Below are positions 24,244 through 35,362 of a DNA stretch of 64,000 nucleotides, piece by piece. The position numbers were made by a program, and so were the translations under genes. The notes under the pieces were generated by a model. The model was not told the origin of the DNA, did no database searches, and saw nothing but the letters and a program-made list of their open reading frames with translations. Position 1 is the first letter of the stretch. Each line of letters opens with the position of its first letter. Location of the stretch: the NCBI GenBank assembly GCA_047967505.1, contig CM106541.1; one strand, 5' to 3'. This DNA comes from Dipteris shenzhenensis (lineage: Eukaryota > Polypodiophyta > Polypodiopsida > Gleicheniales).

Positions 24244-25725
24244 ATGTGGCCGGGAAGTGCGTCTAGCTCACCTGATTCGCGGGAATCGATTTGGAAGGAC
24301 TTATATAATCTTTTAGGACACGCTCCTAGTCCTGTGGAGTTATACGGGTATATGACGGGTACCCTTAACACTCCCTAGGAGTTGGCACTACAGACTCCGA
24401 GCCACCCCACACCGCCTGAGATTACCCCAGCGGAGTCCACACAGCCGTCTTATGCCCCTTCGGCTTATGCCCCTTCCCCCATGCCGTCTTATGTCCCTTC
24501 TGCCATCCCGTCTTATGCCCCTTCCCCCATGCCGTCAGGAGGTCCTTCTGTCTCGGCGAGTCGTCGACGTACTCCCCAGTCGTCGAGACTCGGTTCTCCC
24601 CAACCGTCGAGACTCGGTTCTCCATCTCCAGTCAGCATAGTCCCGTGCAATCCCCAGCTACGAGTGGCCAGCGTACGAGCTCGACACGACAGGGTAGCAG
24701 GCGTAGTAGCAGGGAGAGCGGTGGCGAATGCATGCATATGGCACAGTGCTTTGGGCCATGTGGCGGTGAGGAGGAGGATGATTCAGATGATTTAGACGTG
24801 CCTCTGGGTGATGGTACGATTTATTATGACATCACTCAGACAGGAGGCATCTTGTTGGATGTGCGGGGGAAGGACATCATGGCCTTCATGCGCTCTGTAA
24901 TTGCTAACAATTACAGAGATTTCTTTATCCACTATAAAGACCACCCAAAGAGGTTGGCTGATGAGACCCTCGCTACTGTTCGCTCTAGGTATCCTAACAC
25001 CCCCAATCGCCAGTTCACAGATAAATGGGGGAAGTCAAAGATTGTTACGATACTTAGCAATAAAAGATCTTCCCTTAAGAGGGAGGCACTAGCGGAGCTT
25101 GCCAGGCTTGAGGCAGGTCAACCTCCAACGGGCCCGCCCCACACCGCTCAGAAGCGTGAGTGGAAGAAGGCAATGAAGTCAGCGAGGGATCGGAGGAGCC
25201 CAGTCTGCAGCACGTGGAGGCACGGAGGATCCAGATGGAGGAATATGGAAGCGCACATTTTGGAGCAGGGGGTGTTGAATCATGGGAGGCCCAATTTGTA
25301 AGTATCGATCTCAAATTATATTGCTTATGTAGTTTATTAGGAGGTTGGTTGTTTCTTTGTACTAATCCCTCCACAAAGTGTATCGCGGTCATGCAGCTTG
25401 AGATCGTGGGCAAATACCCTACTCTAGTGGAGACAGCCTACCACTGCCACCATCGCAGAGGAGATACATGGAGGCACTTCTATGATGACGGGTTGATTAC
25501 TGAGGAGCAGTATACCCGAGCTACTGGACATGCCCCTAAGATATTTGAAAGTAATTAAATAATGCCAAAATTGTAAGTAAAGATTTGATTTTTCATACAT
25601 TGATATATGTTGTCCCTTGTTTACAGGCCCGTGCACAAGACGATGAGGAAGAGGAGGAAGGAGGTGCAGAAGGGAGCGCAGAAGGGAGCGTGGAAGGGAG
25701 CGAGGACCTAGAGAACATAGATTAG
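24244..25725 (+). pseudogene. TNPA-like (Transposase_24 family) protein, copy C
   Basis: Starts MWPGSASSSPDSRESIWKDL and has the Pro/Ser-rich region, the acidic stretch, the conserved core (RLADETLATVRSRYPNTPN, FGAGGVESWEAQF) and, after an intron opening GTAAGT, the tail block DTWRHFYDDGLITEEQYTRA. A second intron precedes the acidic last exon (QDDEEEEEGGAEGS). Lesions: CAG to TAG after TLNTP (24376-24378), a net 4-bp loss near 24625, and 5 extra bases near 25190. All are relative to copy B, so this copy encodes no full protein. Confidence 0.87.
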
Positions 25726-26074
25726 TCGTATAAGTAGTGCTACCTACTCTTTTTTGTACTTAAAGCCACTGGCTTGGCTTCGTGCCTCTTGTATATAGAC
25801 TCCTCTTATTTTTTGTACTTGAAGCCACATGACATGGCTTAGCTTCCTTATTTTTTGTACTTGAAGCCACATGACGTGGCTGAGCTTCGTGCTATATGTA
25901 TATACAAGCACTTTTTGAGCTTTCAATTTTATTGCGTTTTGGAGTTGTAATATTTTATTTGGAATTGTAATTAAAATGCGGTTGGCTGTAAGAATTGAAT
26001 TACAGAATGTGGATATGGGATTCTTGTAACTATATAGCATATACAAAGTATTCTGTAAAATTTTTTTATAAAAA

Positions 26075-26390
26075 AAAACGCGCGTCTATCAGTGCGTTTA
26101 AATGCACGTTTATATTCGCGTCTGTTTGTTCGATTTGCGTCTATATGGGCGTTTATCAGCGCGTTTATATTCGCGTCTGTCTGTTCGACTTGCGTCTATA
26201 TATGCGTCTATAAAAGCGTTTATAATCGCGTCTATTTATGCGTCTATATGCGCGTCTATACGCGCGTGAATATAATATATAGACGCGCAATTAGACGCGG
26301 GTCTCCAGACGCACAGATAGACGCGCAAATAGACGCGCCCGTAAGTTTTTTATTTAGTTCATGAAACGCGTCTGTTCGTGCGTCTATGGG
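26075..26390. repeat. TNPA-side subterminal array of copy C
   Basis: GCGTCTAT, GCGTTTAT and AGACGCG units in both orientations over about 310 bp, preceded by a T/A run, mirroring the left end of copy B. Confidence 0.85.
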
Positions 26391-28531
26391 TGCTTTGTCT
26401 TGTTGTGTGAGATATTCTTTTTTCGAGCTGTCATCTCTTTTTTCTCAATCTTCTTTGCCTTCTCTTTAATCAATGATGGAGCCTCATATGTAACATCTCC
26501 TTTCTCACATGCAAGACACACGTCTTTGATCTGATGAAAAACTTCATCACTACGGAAAAGTATGCTTGTGTAGTCTTGATACCTATCCCTTACTGTCTTG
26601 AAGCTTGTAATCACCTCTGCTCTTTCCTGCTTTCCCCTTGGTACAATGGCACTCAAGCATGTGTAGAAGTCAACAAGATTATCCGCTTCCACTTTAGTTG
26701 CAGTTCTTTTGAGAGTGGTCAAAGGAGAATTAAAAGTTTTCCATATGGTCCTAGCTTTGAGCAACATCTCTGAAGTGGAGGTGATTTTTCGTAGTGCATA
26801 AATGTCATGATTAAGTCTTTCCGACTCAATCAAATATTTTTTCTCGTTCTTGAAGATATAGATGCATGCAGAATAGTAGTGAAATTGCGACACACTCGCA
26901 AAGGTTTGATAAGTAATTTCTCCTTTCTTGTATGCATCTCTAGAGCGCTCATTACAAGCATAGGCATAGTGCTGACCATCTATTGCCTCAAATGTATAAT
27001 GAGCTAAGAAATTTCTCTTGGCATCCCTTATATGTCGTTCTGGATCATTCACTAAACTCTGTCCTTCTTGAAGTGAGGGAACTTGTTTTCCGAGGAACTT
27101 AGTGAATTGCATCTCAAAATCTATAGGCTGAGAGAAATTGATGGATTGACTATAATCTCCCATGACTGGCCAAAATGTTCTTGGACGGAGTACCAAATTA
27201 GAAACAACTGGTTTTTTTCCATCAATCAAAGCCTGAAAAATGTTTTCAGCATAGGCTGTATCTAAGGTCCTGCTGTTGGTGAAGACACTTGCTTTGACCA
27301 CTGTTGAAGCATGTATAACTTGAGTCTTCTGGCCCCATATATATCATGGATCCTCATCTGTCACAGCCTCATTCAAGCGAAGATTTAGGTTCTTCATTGA
27401 TAACATTTCTGCTTCTAGATCTGACTCCATTTCAAGACCCTCCGCATCCTCTTCATGTTCTTCCTCTTCTCTTCTTTGCCCTTTCTTTGTATATGAACGA
27501 CCTCTTTTTCCAGTTATAGGACTTGGAACTGTAGCTCGTGAAGTACTTGCCTTTTGCATTTGACGTCGAGGTTTATTTTTTAGGGGCTCAATGTGAACTG
27601 CTTTAGATCGCCCTACTTCTTCTTCTATTGCCTCAACTTCAGGTATACTTAAGGGCTTCACTTGTTCTGTTATTCCATCAACTTCATGAGTTATACCATC
27701 TAAGTGAGTAATACCATGAACAAGAGATGTGTGTGCATGTCCTGTCTTATCTGATGCATGTCGTGTCTCACTCAATTCAATTTCTGTCTGAGATGCATGT
27801 GCATGTCCGGTCTCCACCAATTCAATTCCTGTCTCAGATGTAGATCTCTTGTAAGCATCCACGTGTACAAGACCCTCATCCATTGCTACAATGTGTTCTG
27901 TCACATCCACTCCACTTCCTCTCTCATTTGTATTACCATGAACCAGGTCTACATGGCGTGTCTCATCACTTCCTTTCTCATGTGTGGATTCTTGCACCTT
28001 AGGTCCCTCCAATGAAGTTGAACCTTGTTGGATGACACCCTGAAAGTATTCAAGGATAATCTTTGACTACATTTTTCTTGCTTCCTCAATGGGAAATTCC
28101 TCCCACACATGTTGAAGGATCTCCAATGTAGGAACCAATTCGTGAAATCTAGGTGCTTTTGGCGGCGGCATCACAAAGTGCATTGCATCTTTCTTAGAAA
28201 GAAGAAACGATCTGTTGCTCATTCTTGACTTTGTGTAAATCATCATTGTACTGTTGTCTTTTTCAATTTTTATTCCTACTAAGGTGCCCCCTTGAATCAA
28301 ATTGCTCTTTGAGAAAGATACATTTGATGCCCACTCATCTTTCTCCAACTCTCTCTTTGTCATCACTAGAATGAGATTTCCTTTACTTAAGACCAAGAAC
28401 CATGCTTTCTTTGTTGTGCCAACAACTGTCCAGTTTGTGAAGTCCTTTGGGGCATAAATTCTTCCATTGTATTTCAGTGTCATACCATTGACAAATGCTG
28501 TAGCCTCAAGATCCATCCTGTATTCAAGCAC
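26384..28531 (-). pseudogene. Unrecognised gene, one reading frame with two stops, 3' end altered by CACTA C
   Basis: One continuous frame of about 715 codons, interrupted only by TAG (28067-28069) and TGA (27344-27346); the frame is unchanged across both. The N-terminal part has a beta-rich look (WTVVGTTKKAWFLVLSKGNL), the middle is a low-complexity Glu/His/Thr-rich region with a basic cluster, and the C-terminal part has a helical region (TFEAIDGQHYAYACNERSRD). I recognise no family. A possible splice acceptor (GAATACAG) precedes residue 1, so earlier exons may exist. Its last six residues (HNKTKHP from His on) and stop come from the transposon end: before insertion a TGA followed Ser directly. 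It could be a host gene or part of another transposon. Confidence 0.55.
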
Positions 28532-28559
28532 AACACAAATTTTAAGTACTTTGACAAAC

Positions 28560-29260
28560 TACAATTACTTTGAAAAATCAAAAGTACAATGAGTCCCATT
28601 AATACACCTCAAGTTTTTATTCTTTCCAATCATATAAGTATCAATTTCATGCTTTGGGAATAGCCTAAAAGGCTTTACAAGGCTTAGAGCATAAATGCTT
28701 TGGGAATAGCCTAAAAGGCTTTACAAGGCTTAGAGCATAAATGTGAAAAAAAATAAGGATTTACAATGATCTCTGAATACAAATTTGAAGTCTGTCATAT
28801 ATAAGTGCAAAATGCTCTGTCAACTCCCGCAACTAATATAAGTGTAAAATGATCTGTCAACTTTTACAACTGTAATCTGTCATGTCCACTGATACAACTT
28901 TCAATCATCTTGAAAGTTTAAAAACCTTAATCGTTGCTTAAATGGTAGGGTTGTTGTGACTGTGAAACCGAATGTGAACGAATTGACTGACTCCGATTAG
29001 GAACTAGTCGGGAAATTTTGAGCATGGCTTTGATTGGTTTTTTTGGAGTTCTCTCCTCTAAGGACAAACTAATCTATGCTAATCTAGACTACACCAACTG
29101 TCGAAGCGAAGAAAAGCAAGAAATAATTTCTTTTCCATTGTTCTTTTTAATATCCTTAGGTTGCGAATTAAAAGCAAAAAATAATCTATTTTCCATTATT
29201 CTTTTTAATACACTAAGGTTGTGAGTTTAAAAAAGATAAAATCTATATTTTATCTTTTTT
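28560..29260. other. Intergenic DNA upstream of the 28.5-kb gene, no gene recognised
   Basis: Contains the 46-bp tandem repeat and imperfect repeats of the CTGTCA[A/T] type near 28790-28890. No coding frame is convincing. Confidence 0.5.
28649..28740. repeat. 46-bp perfect tandem duplication
   Basis: Two identical copies of a unit starting ATGCTTTGGGAATAGCCTAA, which itself contains the short imperfect hairpin AGCCTAAAAGGCT. Perfect identity suggests a recent event. Confidence 0.93.
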
Positions 29261-29261
29261 A

Positions 29262-29508
29262 AACTCACACCCCTTTCTCTCTCTCTCCCCCCCTTTTCTC
29301 CCCCCTTCTCTCTCGCTGCCGCCCCCATCCTCCCACCCCACCTCCCCCATTCTCACTCCCACGCCCACGTCCATTCTTTCACCTTCCCCATTCCCACTCC
29401 CTCTCCCACTCCCATCCTCCCACCCCTTTCTCTCTCTCTCCCCCCCCATTCTCTCTCGCTGCCGTGGCAGCGGCCCCCCCCTTCTCTCTCTCTCCCTTCC
29501 CCTTCTCA
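29262..29508. repeat. Small polypyrimidine block
   Basis: CT-rich DNA containing one near-copy of the palindrome motif (GCTGCCGTGGCAGC near 29458). It is flanked by near-identical 25-bp AT-rich stretches (TTAAAAAAGATAAAATCTAT at 29226 and TTAAAAAAGATAAAATTTAT at 29510). It resembles a detached piece of the large array 1.1 kb to the right. Confidence 0.8.
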
Positions 29509-29509
29509 T

Positions 29510-30120
29510 TTTAAAAAAGATAAAATTTATATTTTCAAAAACTAATTTACTTACAACTCATAAGAATTGAACATTCACATTAATAAGAAGTTAAAATCTT
29601 AATAAATTTGAATTTAAATAATAAAAACTATAAAGTAGTTTAACTTAAAGTTTATGAAAAAATAACGTAAAATAAAGAAAACAAGACTTAAAATTAAAAA
29701 TTTAATATTTACCTAGAAGAATATATTAATTCTCCCTAAAAAGAAATAAATTAAAGTAATAATAACGAATGTAAGTTAAACTACTTTTAAATTTTTAATT
29801 TAAAATGTAATAAAAATAAAATTATACTTTTTATATTCCAAAACAAAATGCATTATAGTCTAAATTAAACTAGTAAATTGAAAATGAAAGTGAAACTCAT
29901 TTTAAATTCAAAAACAAAGAAAAATTTAAAATTCAAGTTTCTACAAGTTTTGCTTTTAGCATACATTTGTCTTTTCACATCCACGCGTTTGTCTTTTGAA
30001 ACACAAGGTTGTCTTTTATCACAATTTTCAAGTTTTCACATGTTTATCTTTTCAAACACAAGGATTCATAGTTTAAAAAAAGGCGGGAAATTTGAAATTC
30101 TAGTTTCCACACGTTTCTCT
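29510..30120. other. Very AT-rich intergenic DNA
   Basis: Long A/T-rich stretch with short duplicated phrases such as CTTTTCAAACACAAGG (near 30048 and, slightly altered, 29994). No gene recognised. Confidence 0.5.
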
Positions 30121-30123
30121 TTT

Positions 30124-30560
30124 CAAACACCAAGGTTTATAGTTTTGTTTGTTTAAGTTTCGACTAAATCACACACCAATCTCCTCTAATATGCCTCATT
30201 GATCGTAGCTCCCAAATTCTTCCATCAAAACATCTCTCCTTTATCTCTTCTTGATCGTCGCCCACTCATTTTTTCTCCTCATTGGTAAGATTTTCTATCT
30301 CGATCGTACTTTCTCTTGTGCCCTTCCTCTCTAAATTTTCATCAAACACCAAGGTTTATAGTTTTGTTTGTTTAAGTTTCGACTAAATCACACACCAATC
30401 TCCTCTCATATGCCTCATTGATCGTAGCTCCTTTATCTTTTCTCAATCGTCGCCCACTCATTTCTCCTCTTCATTGGTAAGATTTTCTATCTCCATCGTA
30501 CTTTCTCGTGTCCTCCCTCTCTAAATTTTCATCTCTCGTCCATCTCTCTCACTCTTCTCT
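30124..30560. repeat. 219-bp tandem duplication
   Basis: CAAACACCAAGGTTTATAGT starts at 30124 and again at 30343. The two copies run in parallel to CTCTCTAAATTTTCATC with small indels. Each contains CATTGGTAAGATTTTCTATC, which could be a splice donor of a leader exon, but no gene can be attached to it. Confidence 0.85.
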
Positions 30561-30589
30561 CTCTCTCTTTCCTCTCCGCTCTAGTCTAC

Positions 30590-33025
30590 GTTTCCTCTCA
30601 TCTTAGTCTACTCTCTCCCCTCCTCTTCATTTCCCCTCTCTCTCTCTCTCTCCCTTTCTCCTCACCTTTTCCCTCTCTCTCACTTGCGCTCCCCACTCTC
30701 TCTCTCACTTGCCGCGACCTCCCCCCTCTCTCTCTCTCCCCTCCCCTCTCTCTCTCTCCCCCCCTCTCTCCCTCTCGCTGTCGCGGCAGCGGCCTCCCCC
30801 CCTCTCTCTCTCTCTCCCCCCCTCTCTCTCTTTCGCTGCCGCGGCAACGGCCCCCCCCTCTCTCTCTCTCTCTCCCCCCTCTCTCTCGCTGCGCCTCCCC
30901 CCCTTCTCTCTCTCTCCCCCCCTTCTCTCTCGCTGCCGCGGCAGCGGCCCCCCTCTCTCTCTCTCCCTCCCCCTCTCTCTCGCTCCCCTCTCTCTCTCTC
31001 TCCCTCCCCCTCTCTCTCGCTGCCGCGGCAGCGCCCCCCTTCTCTCTCTGCCACCCCCCTCCTCTCCCACCCCCTTCTCTCTCTCTCCCCCCCCCTTCTC
31101 TCTCGGCGCGGCAGCGGTCCCCCCTCCCTTCTCTCTCTCTCCCTCCCCCTCTCTCTCGCTACCCCGCCCCCCCTCTCTCTCTCCCCCCCCTCCTCTCTCG
31201 CTGCCGCGGCAGCGGCCCCCCCTCTCTCTCTCCTCTCCCCTCCCCTCCCTCCCTCTCCCCCCCTCCCTCTCCTGCCCCCTCTCTCTGCTGCCGCGGCAGC
31301 GGCCTCCCCCCCTGTCTCTCTCTCCCCCCCTCCTCTCTCGTTGCCCCCCCTCCTCTCTCGCTGCCGCGGCAGCGGCCCCCCCTCCTGTCTCTCTCTCCCT
31401 CACCCTCTCTCTCGCTCTCGCATCCCCCCCCTTCTCTCTCTCCCCCCCGCTCCTCTCTCGTTGCCGCGGCAGTGGCCCCCCCCTCTCTCTCTCCCCTCCC
31501 CTCCCCTCCCTCTCCCCCCTCTCTCTCTCTCCCCCCCTCTCTCTCGCTGCCCCCCCTTATCTCTCTCCCCCCCCTCCTCTCTCGCTGCCGTGGCAGCGGC
31601 CCCCCCTCTCTCTTCCCTCTCCCCCCCCAGCGGCCCCCCCCTCCTCTCTCTCTCTCCCTTCCCCTCTCTCTCGCTCTCGCATCCCCCCCCTTCTCTCTCT
31701 CCCCCCCTCCTCTCTCGTTGCCGCGGCAGCGGCCCCCCCCTCTCTCTCTCCCCTCCCCTCCCCTCCCTCTCCCCCCTCTCTCTCGTTGCCCCCCCTTATC
31801 TCTCTCCCCCCTCCTCTCTCGCTGCCACGGCAGCAGCCCCCCCTCTCTCTTCTCTCTCCCCCCCCCTTCCCTCTCCCCCCCCTCCCCCTCTCTCGCTGCC
31901 GCGGCAGCGGCTCCCCCCTCTCTCTCTCCCCTCCCCTCCCCTCCCTCTCCCCCCTCTCTCTCTCCCTCCCCTCTCTCTCGCTGCCCCCCCTTCTCTCTCT
32001 CCCCCCCCTCGCTCTCTCGCTGCCGCAGTAGCGGCCGCGGCCCCCCCTCTCTCTCTCTCCCTCCCCTCTCTCTCGCTGCCCCCGCCCCCCCTTCCCTCTC
32101 CCCCCCCTCCCCCTCTCTCGCTGCCGCGGCAGTGGCTCCCCCCTCTCTCTCTCCCCTCCCCTCCCCTCCCTCTCCCCCCTCTCTCTCGCTGCCCCCCCTT
32201 CTCTCTCTCCCCCCCCCTCCCTCTCTCGCTGCTGCGGCAGCGGCAGCGGCCCCCCCTCTCTCTCTCTCCCTCCCCTCTCTCTCGCTGCCCCCCCTTCTCT
32301 CTCTCCCCCCCTCCTCTCTCGCTGCCGTGGCAGCGGCCCCCCCTCTCTGTCTCTCCCTCCCCTCTCTCTCGCGCCCCCCCCTCTCTCTCCCCCCCCCGTT
32401 CCTCTCTCGCTGCCGCGGCAGCCCCCCCCCTCCCCCTCCTCCCTCTCCCTCCCTCTCTCCGCTTCCGCGGCGACAGCGTGTCGTGGCCTCCCCCCCTCTC
32501 TCTCTCCCCCCCTCTCTCGCGCTGCCGCGCCTCCCTCTTCTCTCTCTCCCCATCCTCTCCTCTCTCGTTGCCGCCGCAGCTGCCTCCCCCCTCTCTCTCT
32601 CTCCCTCCCCCTCTCTCTCGTTGCCACGGCCCCTCCCCTTCTCTCTCCCCCCCTCCTCTCTCGCTGCTGCGGCAGCGCCCCCCCTCTCTCTCTCCCCTGC
32701 CCTCCCCTCCCTCTCCCCTCCCCTCTCTCTCCGCTCCCCTCCCCTCCCTCCCCCCCTCTCTCCGCTGCCGCGGCAGCGGCCTCCCCCTCCCCTCTCTCTC
32801 TCCCCCCCCTCGCGGCTTCCCCCCTCTCTCCCCTCTCTTCCCCCCCTCCCCCTTCTCTCCCCCCTCCCTTTCTCTCCCCTCTCTTTCCCCCCCCTTCTCT
32901 CCTCTCTCTCCCTCTCTCTTTCTCTCTCTCTTTTGTTGGTGCCGAGGCAGCAAGACTCTCTCTCTTATATTCTCTCTCTAAAAATCTTTCCTTCACTTTT
33001 CTCTCTCTAAGTTCTCTCTCTATAA
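30590..33025. repeat. Polypyrimidine satellite punctuated by a 14-bp GC palindrome
   Basis: About 2.4 kb in which CCCCC and (CT)n tracts are almost the only content, interrupted roughly every 60-130 bp by GCTGCCGCGGCAGC or a close variant. The motif is a perfect palindrome; exact copies include 30932-30945, 31020-31033, 31200-31213, 31287-31300, 31360-31373, 31895-31908 and 32764-32777. About twenty copies are visible in all. Long open frames exist on both strands, but they are a by-product of this composition. The pyrimidine tracts are mirror-like and could form triplex DNA; the palindromes could form hairpins or cruciforms. No known satellite family comes to mind. Confidence 0.92.
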
Positions 33026-33290
33026 TAAAATTTCAAAGAATACCAATTTTAAAAAAAGTACCTGGAAAAAAGTTGAAATCTATGCTCGTGCTTGCTTGTG
33101 CTTGCTTGTGCTTGCTTTTGCTCTTCCTCCTCTTTTTGCTTCTCCTCTTGCTCTTCCTTGTTGAAATGAGAGAAACAATGAGAGAAGGAGAGTATATATA
33201 AGAAAAACTAGGGTTTTAAGTGCTTCTCTCTCATTGGTCCTTCTATAACATTATCTCCTCTCCCATTGGCCTCTCTATTAGATTATCTTC
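33026..33290. other. Spacer between satellite blocks
   Basis: A short unique-looking segment with a small CTTGCTTGTG tandem repeat (about 33090-33125). No gene. Confidence 0.5.
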
Positions 33291-34190
33291 TCTCTCTCTC
33301 CCACCCACTCCCATCCTCCCACCCCATTCCCACTCCCACCCCATTCCCACTCCCACTCCCACCCCCATCCTCCCACCCCACCTCCCCCATTCTCACTCCC
33401 ATGCCCACGCCCATTCTTTCACCTTCCCCATTCCCACTCCCTCTCCCACTCCCATCCTCCCACCCCACCCCTCCCACTCCCACCCTCACCCCACCCCCAC
33501 CTCCCCCATTCCCACTCCCACTCCCATTTTCCCACTTATCCTCCCACCTCACCCCTCCCACTCCCATCCTCCCACTCCCTCTCCCACTCCCACTCCCACT
33601 CCCATTTTCCCACCCCCCCACCTCCCCCATTCCCACTCCCACTCCCATTTTCCCACCCCCCCCACCTCCCCCATTCCCACTCCCTCCCCCATCCTCCACC
33701 CCACCCCTCCCACTTCCACCCCCACCTCCCCCATTCCCACTCCCATCCTCCCACCTCACCCCTCCCACTTCCACCCCAACCTCCCCAATTCCCACTCCCT
33801 CTCCCACTCCCATCCTCCCACTCCCACTCCCCACCCCTCCCACTTCCACTCCCATCCTCCCACCCTCACCCCACCCCCACCTCCCCCATTCCCACTCCCT
33901 CTCCCACTCCCACTCCCATTCTCCCACCCCCACCCCCACCTCCCCCATTCCCACTCCCTCTCCCACTCCCACTCCCATTCTCCCACCCCCACCCCCACCC
34001 CCACCTCCCCCATTCCCACTCCCTCTCCCACTCCCACTCCCATCCTCCCACCCCCACCCCCACCCCCATCCCCACCGCCCCCATTCCCACTCCCTCTCCC
34101 ACTCTCCCTTTCTCCCACTACCACCCTCCCACACTCCCTTTCTCCACTTTCCCACTCTCCCTTTCTCCCACTACCACCCTCCCAACTATC
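33291..34190. repeat. CCCACT-type satellite (G4-prone on the minus strand)
   Basis: Units of CCCACT, CCCATT, CCCATCCTCC and CCACCCC form an irregular higher-order repeat of roughly 50-60 bp (for example CCCCCATTCCCACTCCCTCT). The minus strand carries runs such as GGGAGTGGGAGTGGGAGTGG, a classic G-quadruplex pattern. Open frames on both strands here are low-complexity artefacts. Confidence 0.92.
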
Positions 34191-34260
34191 AATTCCACTA
34201 TTACTTATGAATTCTAATTAAAACTATTACTTAAATAAATGATATTACTTGAAAACACTC

Positions 34261-35280
34261 ATAGGATTTAAGGTTTAGGATTTCGTGGTTTGGGTTTAGG
34301 ATTTGGGGTTTGGTGAGTTAGGGTTTAGGGTTTAGGGTTGAAGGTTTGAGGGTTAGGGTTTAGAGTTTGGTGGTTTAGGGTTTAGGGTTTGGGGGTTAGG
34401 GTTTAGGATTTAGGGTTTAGGGTTTAGGATTTAGGGTTTGGGGGTTAGGGTTTAGGGTTTAGGGTTTAGGGGTTAGGGTTTAGGGTTTGGGAGTTAGAGT
34501 TTAAGGTTTAGGGTTTGGGGTTTAGGGTTTAGGGTTTGGGAGTTAGGGTTTAGGGTTTAGGGTTTAGGGTTTAGGAGTTAGGGTTTAGGGTTTAGGGTTT
34601 GGGAGTTAGGGTTTAGGGTTTAGGGTTTAGGGTTTAGGGTTTGGGGGTTAGGGTTTAGGGTTTAGAAGTTAGAGTTTAAGGTTTAGGGTTTAGGGTTTGG
34701 GGTCTAGGGTTTAGGGTTTAGGGTTTAGGGTTTGGGAGTTAGGGTTTAGGGTTTAGGGTTTAGGGTTTGGGAGTTAGGTTTTAGGACTTGGGGGTTAGGG
34801 TTTAGAGTTTAGGGTTTGGGGGTTAGGGGTAATGGTTTAGGGTTTTGGGTTTAGGGTTTAGGAGTTAGGGTTTAGAGTTTAGGGTTTGGGGGTTAGGGTT
34901 AAGGGTTTAGGGTTTAGGGTTTAAGAGTTAGGGTTTAGGGTTTAGGGTTTAGGGTTTGGGAGTTAGGGTTTAGGGTTTGGGGGTTAGGGTTTAGGGTTTA
35001 GGGTTTGGGGGTTAGGTTTAAGGGTTTAGGGTTTAGGGTTTAGGGTTTAGGGTTTAGGAGTTAGGGTTTAGGGTTTAGGAGTTAGGGTTTAGGGTTTGGG
35101 GTTTAGGGTTTGGGAGTTAGGGTTTGGGGTTTGGGGGTTAGGATTTAGGGTTTAGGGTTTGGGGGTTAGGGTTTAGGGTTATTATTGGTTAGGGTTGAGG
35201 GTTGAGGGTTTAGGGTTTAGGGTTGTTTTGGTTTGCGGTTTAGGGTTTAGGGTTTAGGGTTGTTATTAGTTTACGGTTGT
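34261..35280 (+). repeat. Interstitial telomeric repeat block, TTTAGGG type
   Basis: About 1 kb of TTTAGGG, the plant telomere unit, mixed with recurrent variants TTTGGGGGTTAGGG, TTTAGGAGTTAGGG and TTTGGGAGTTAGGG. All are in the same orientation. The variant mixture and unique sequence on both sides show an old internal block rather than a live chromosome end. Confidence 0.95.
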
Positions 35281-35362
35281 TATTGGTTAGTGTCTAATTA
35301 AATTTTCAAACAAGTTCTAGATTTTTAAATCATTAATAAATTAGATTATTGAGAAGAGACTA

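Larger units (their letters stand above)
18898..26407 (-). mobile_element. CACTA transposon copy C, complete, inverted
   Basis: A 7,510-bp element in the opposite orientation to A, B and D. The TNP2-side end starts CACAACAACACAAAGCAACT at 18898. The TNPA-side end, reverse-complemented, starts CACAACAAGACAAAGCACCC at 26407. Target duplication TGA at 18895-18897 and 26408-26410. Its CpG-containing motifs are well preserved, and the transposase carries only two nonsense codons, so it appears to be among the younger copies. It is inserted at the stop codon of the gene at 26384-28531. Confidence 0.97.

Noticed and set aside
30684-33010. Very long open reading frames (up to 765 codons) on both strands
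   Set aside because: They are produced by CT-rich low-complexity DNA, which lacks stop codons in several frames; overlapping long frames exist in all of them and the products are only Ser, Pro, Leu, Arg, Gly and Glu runs.
33220-34221. Long Pro/Ser/His/Thr-rich frames and their Gly/Trp/Glu-rich antisense frames
   Set aside because: Translation of the CCCACT satellite; no start context, conserved domain or codon structure.
34261-35280. A true chromosome end
   Set aside because: Unique sequence and genes continue on both sides and the array is degenerate.
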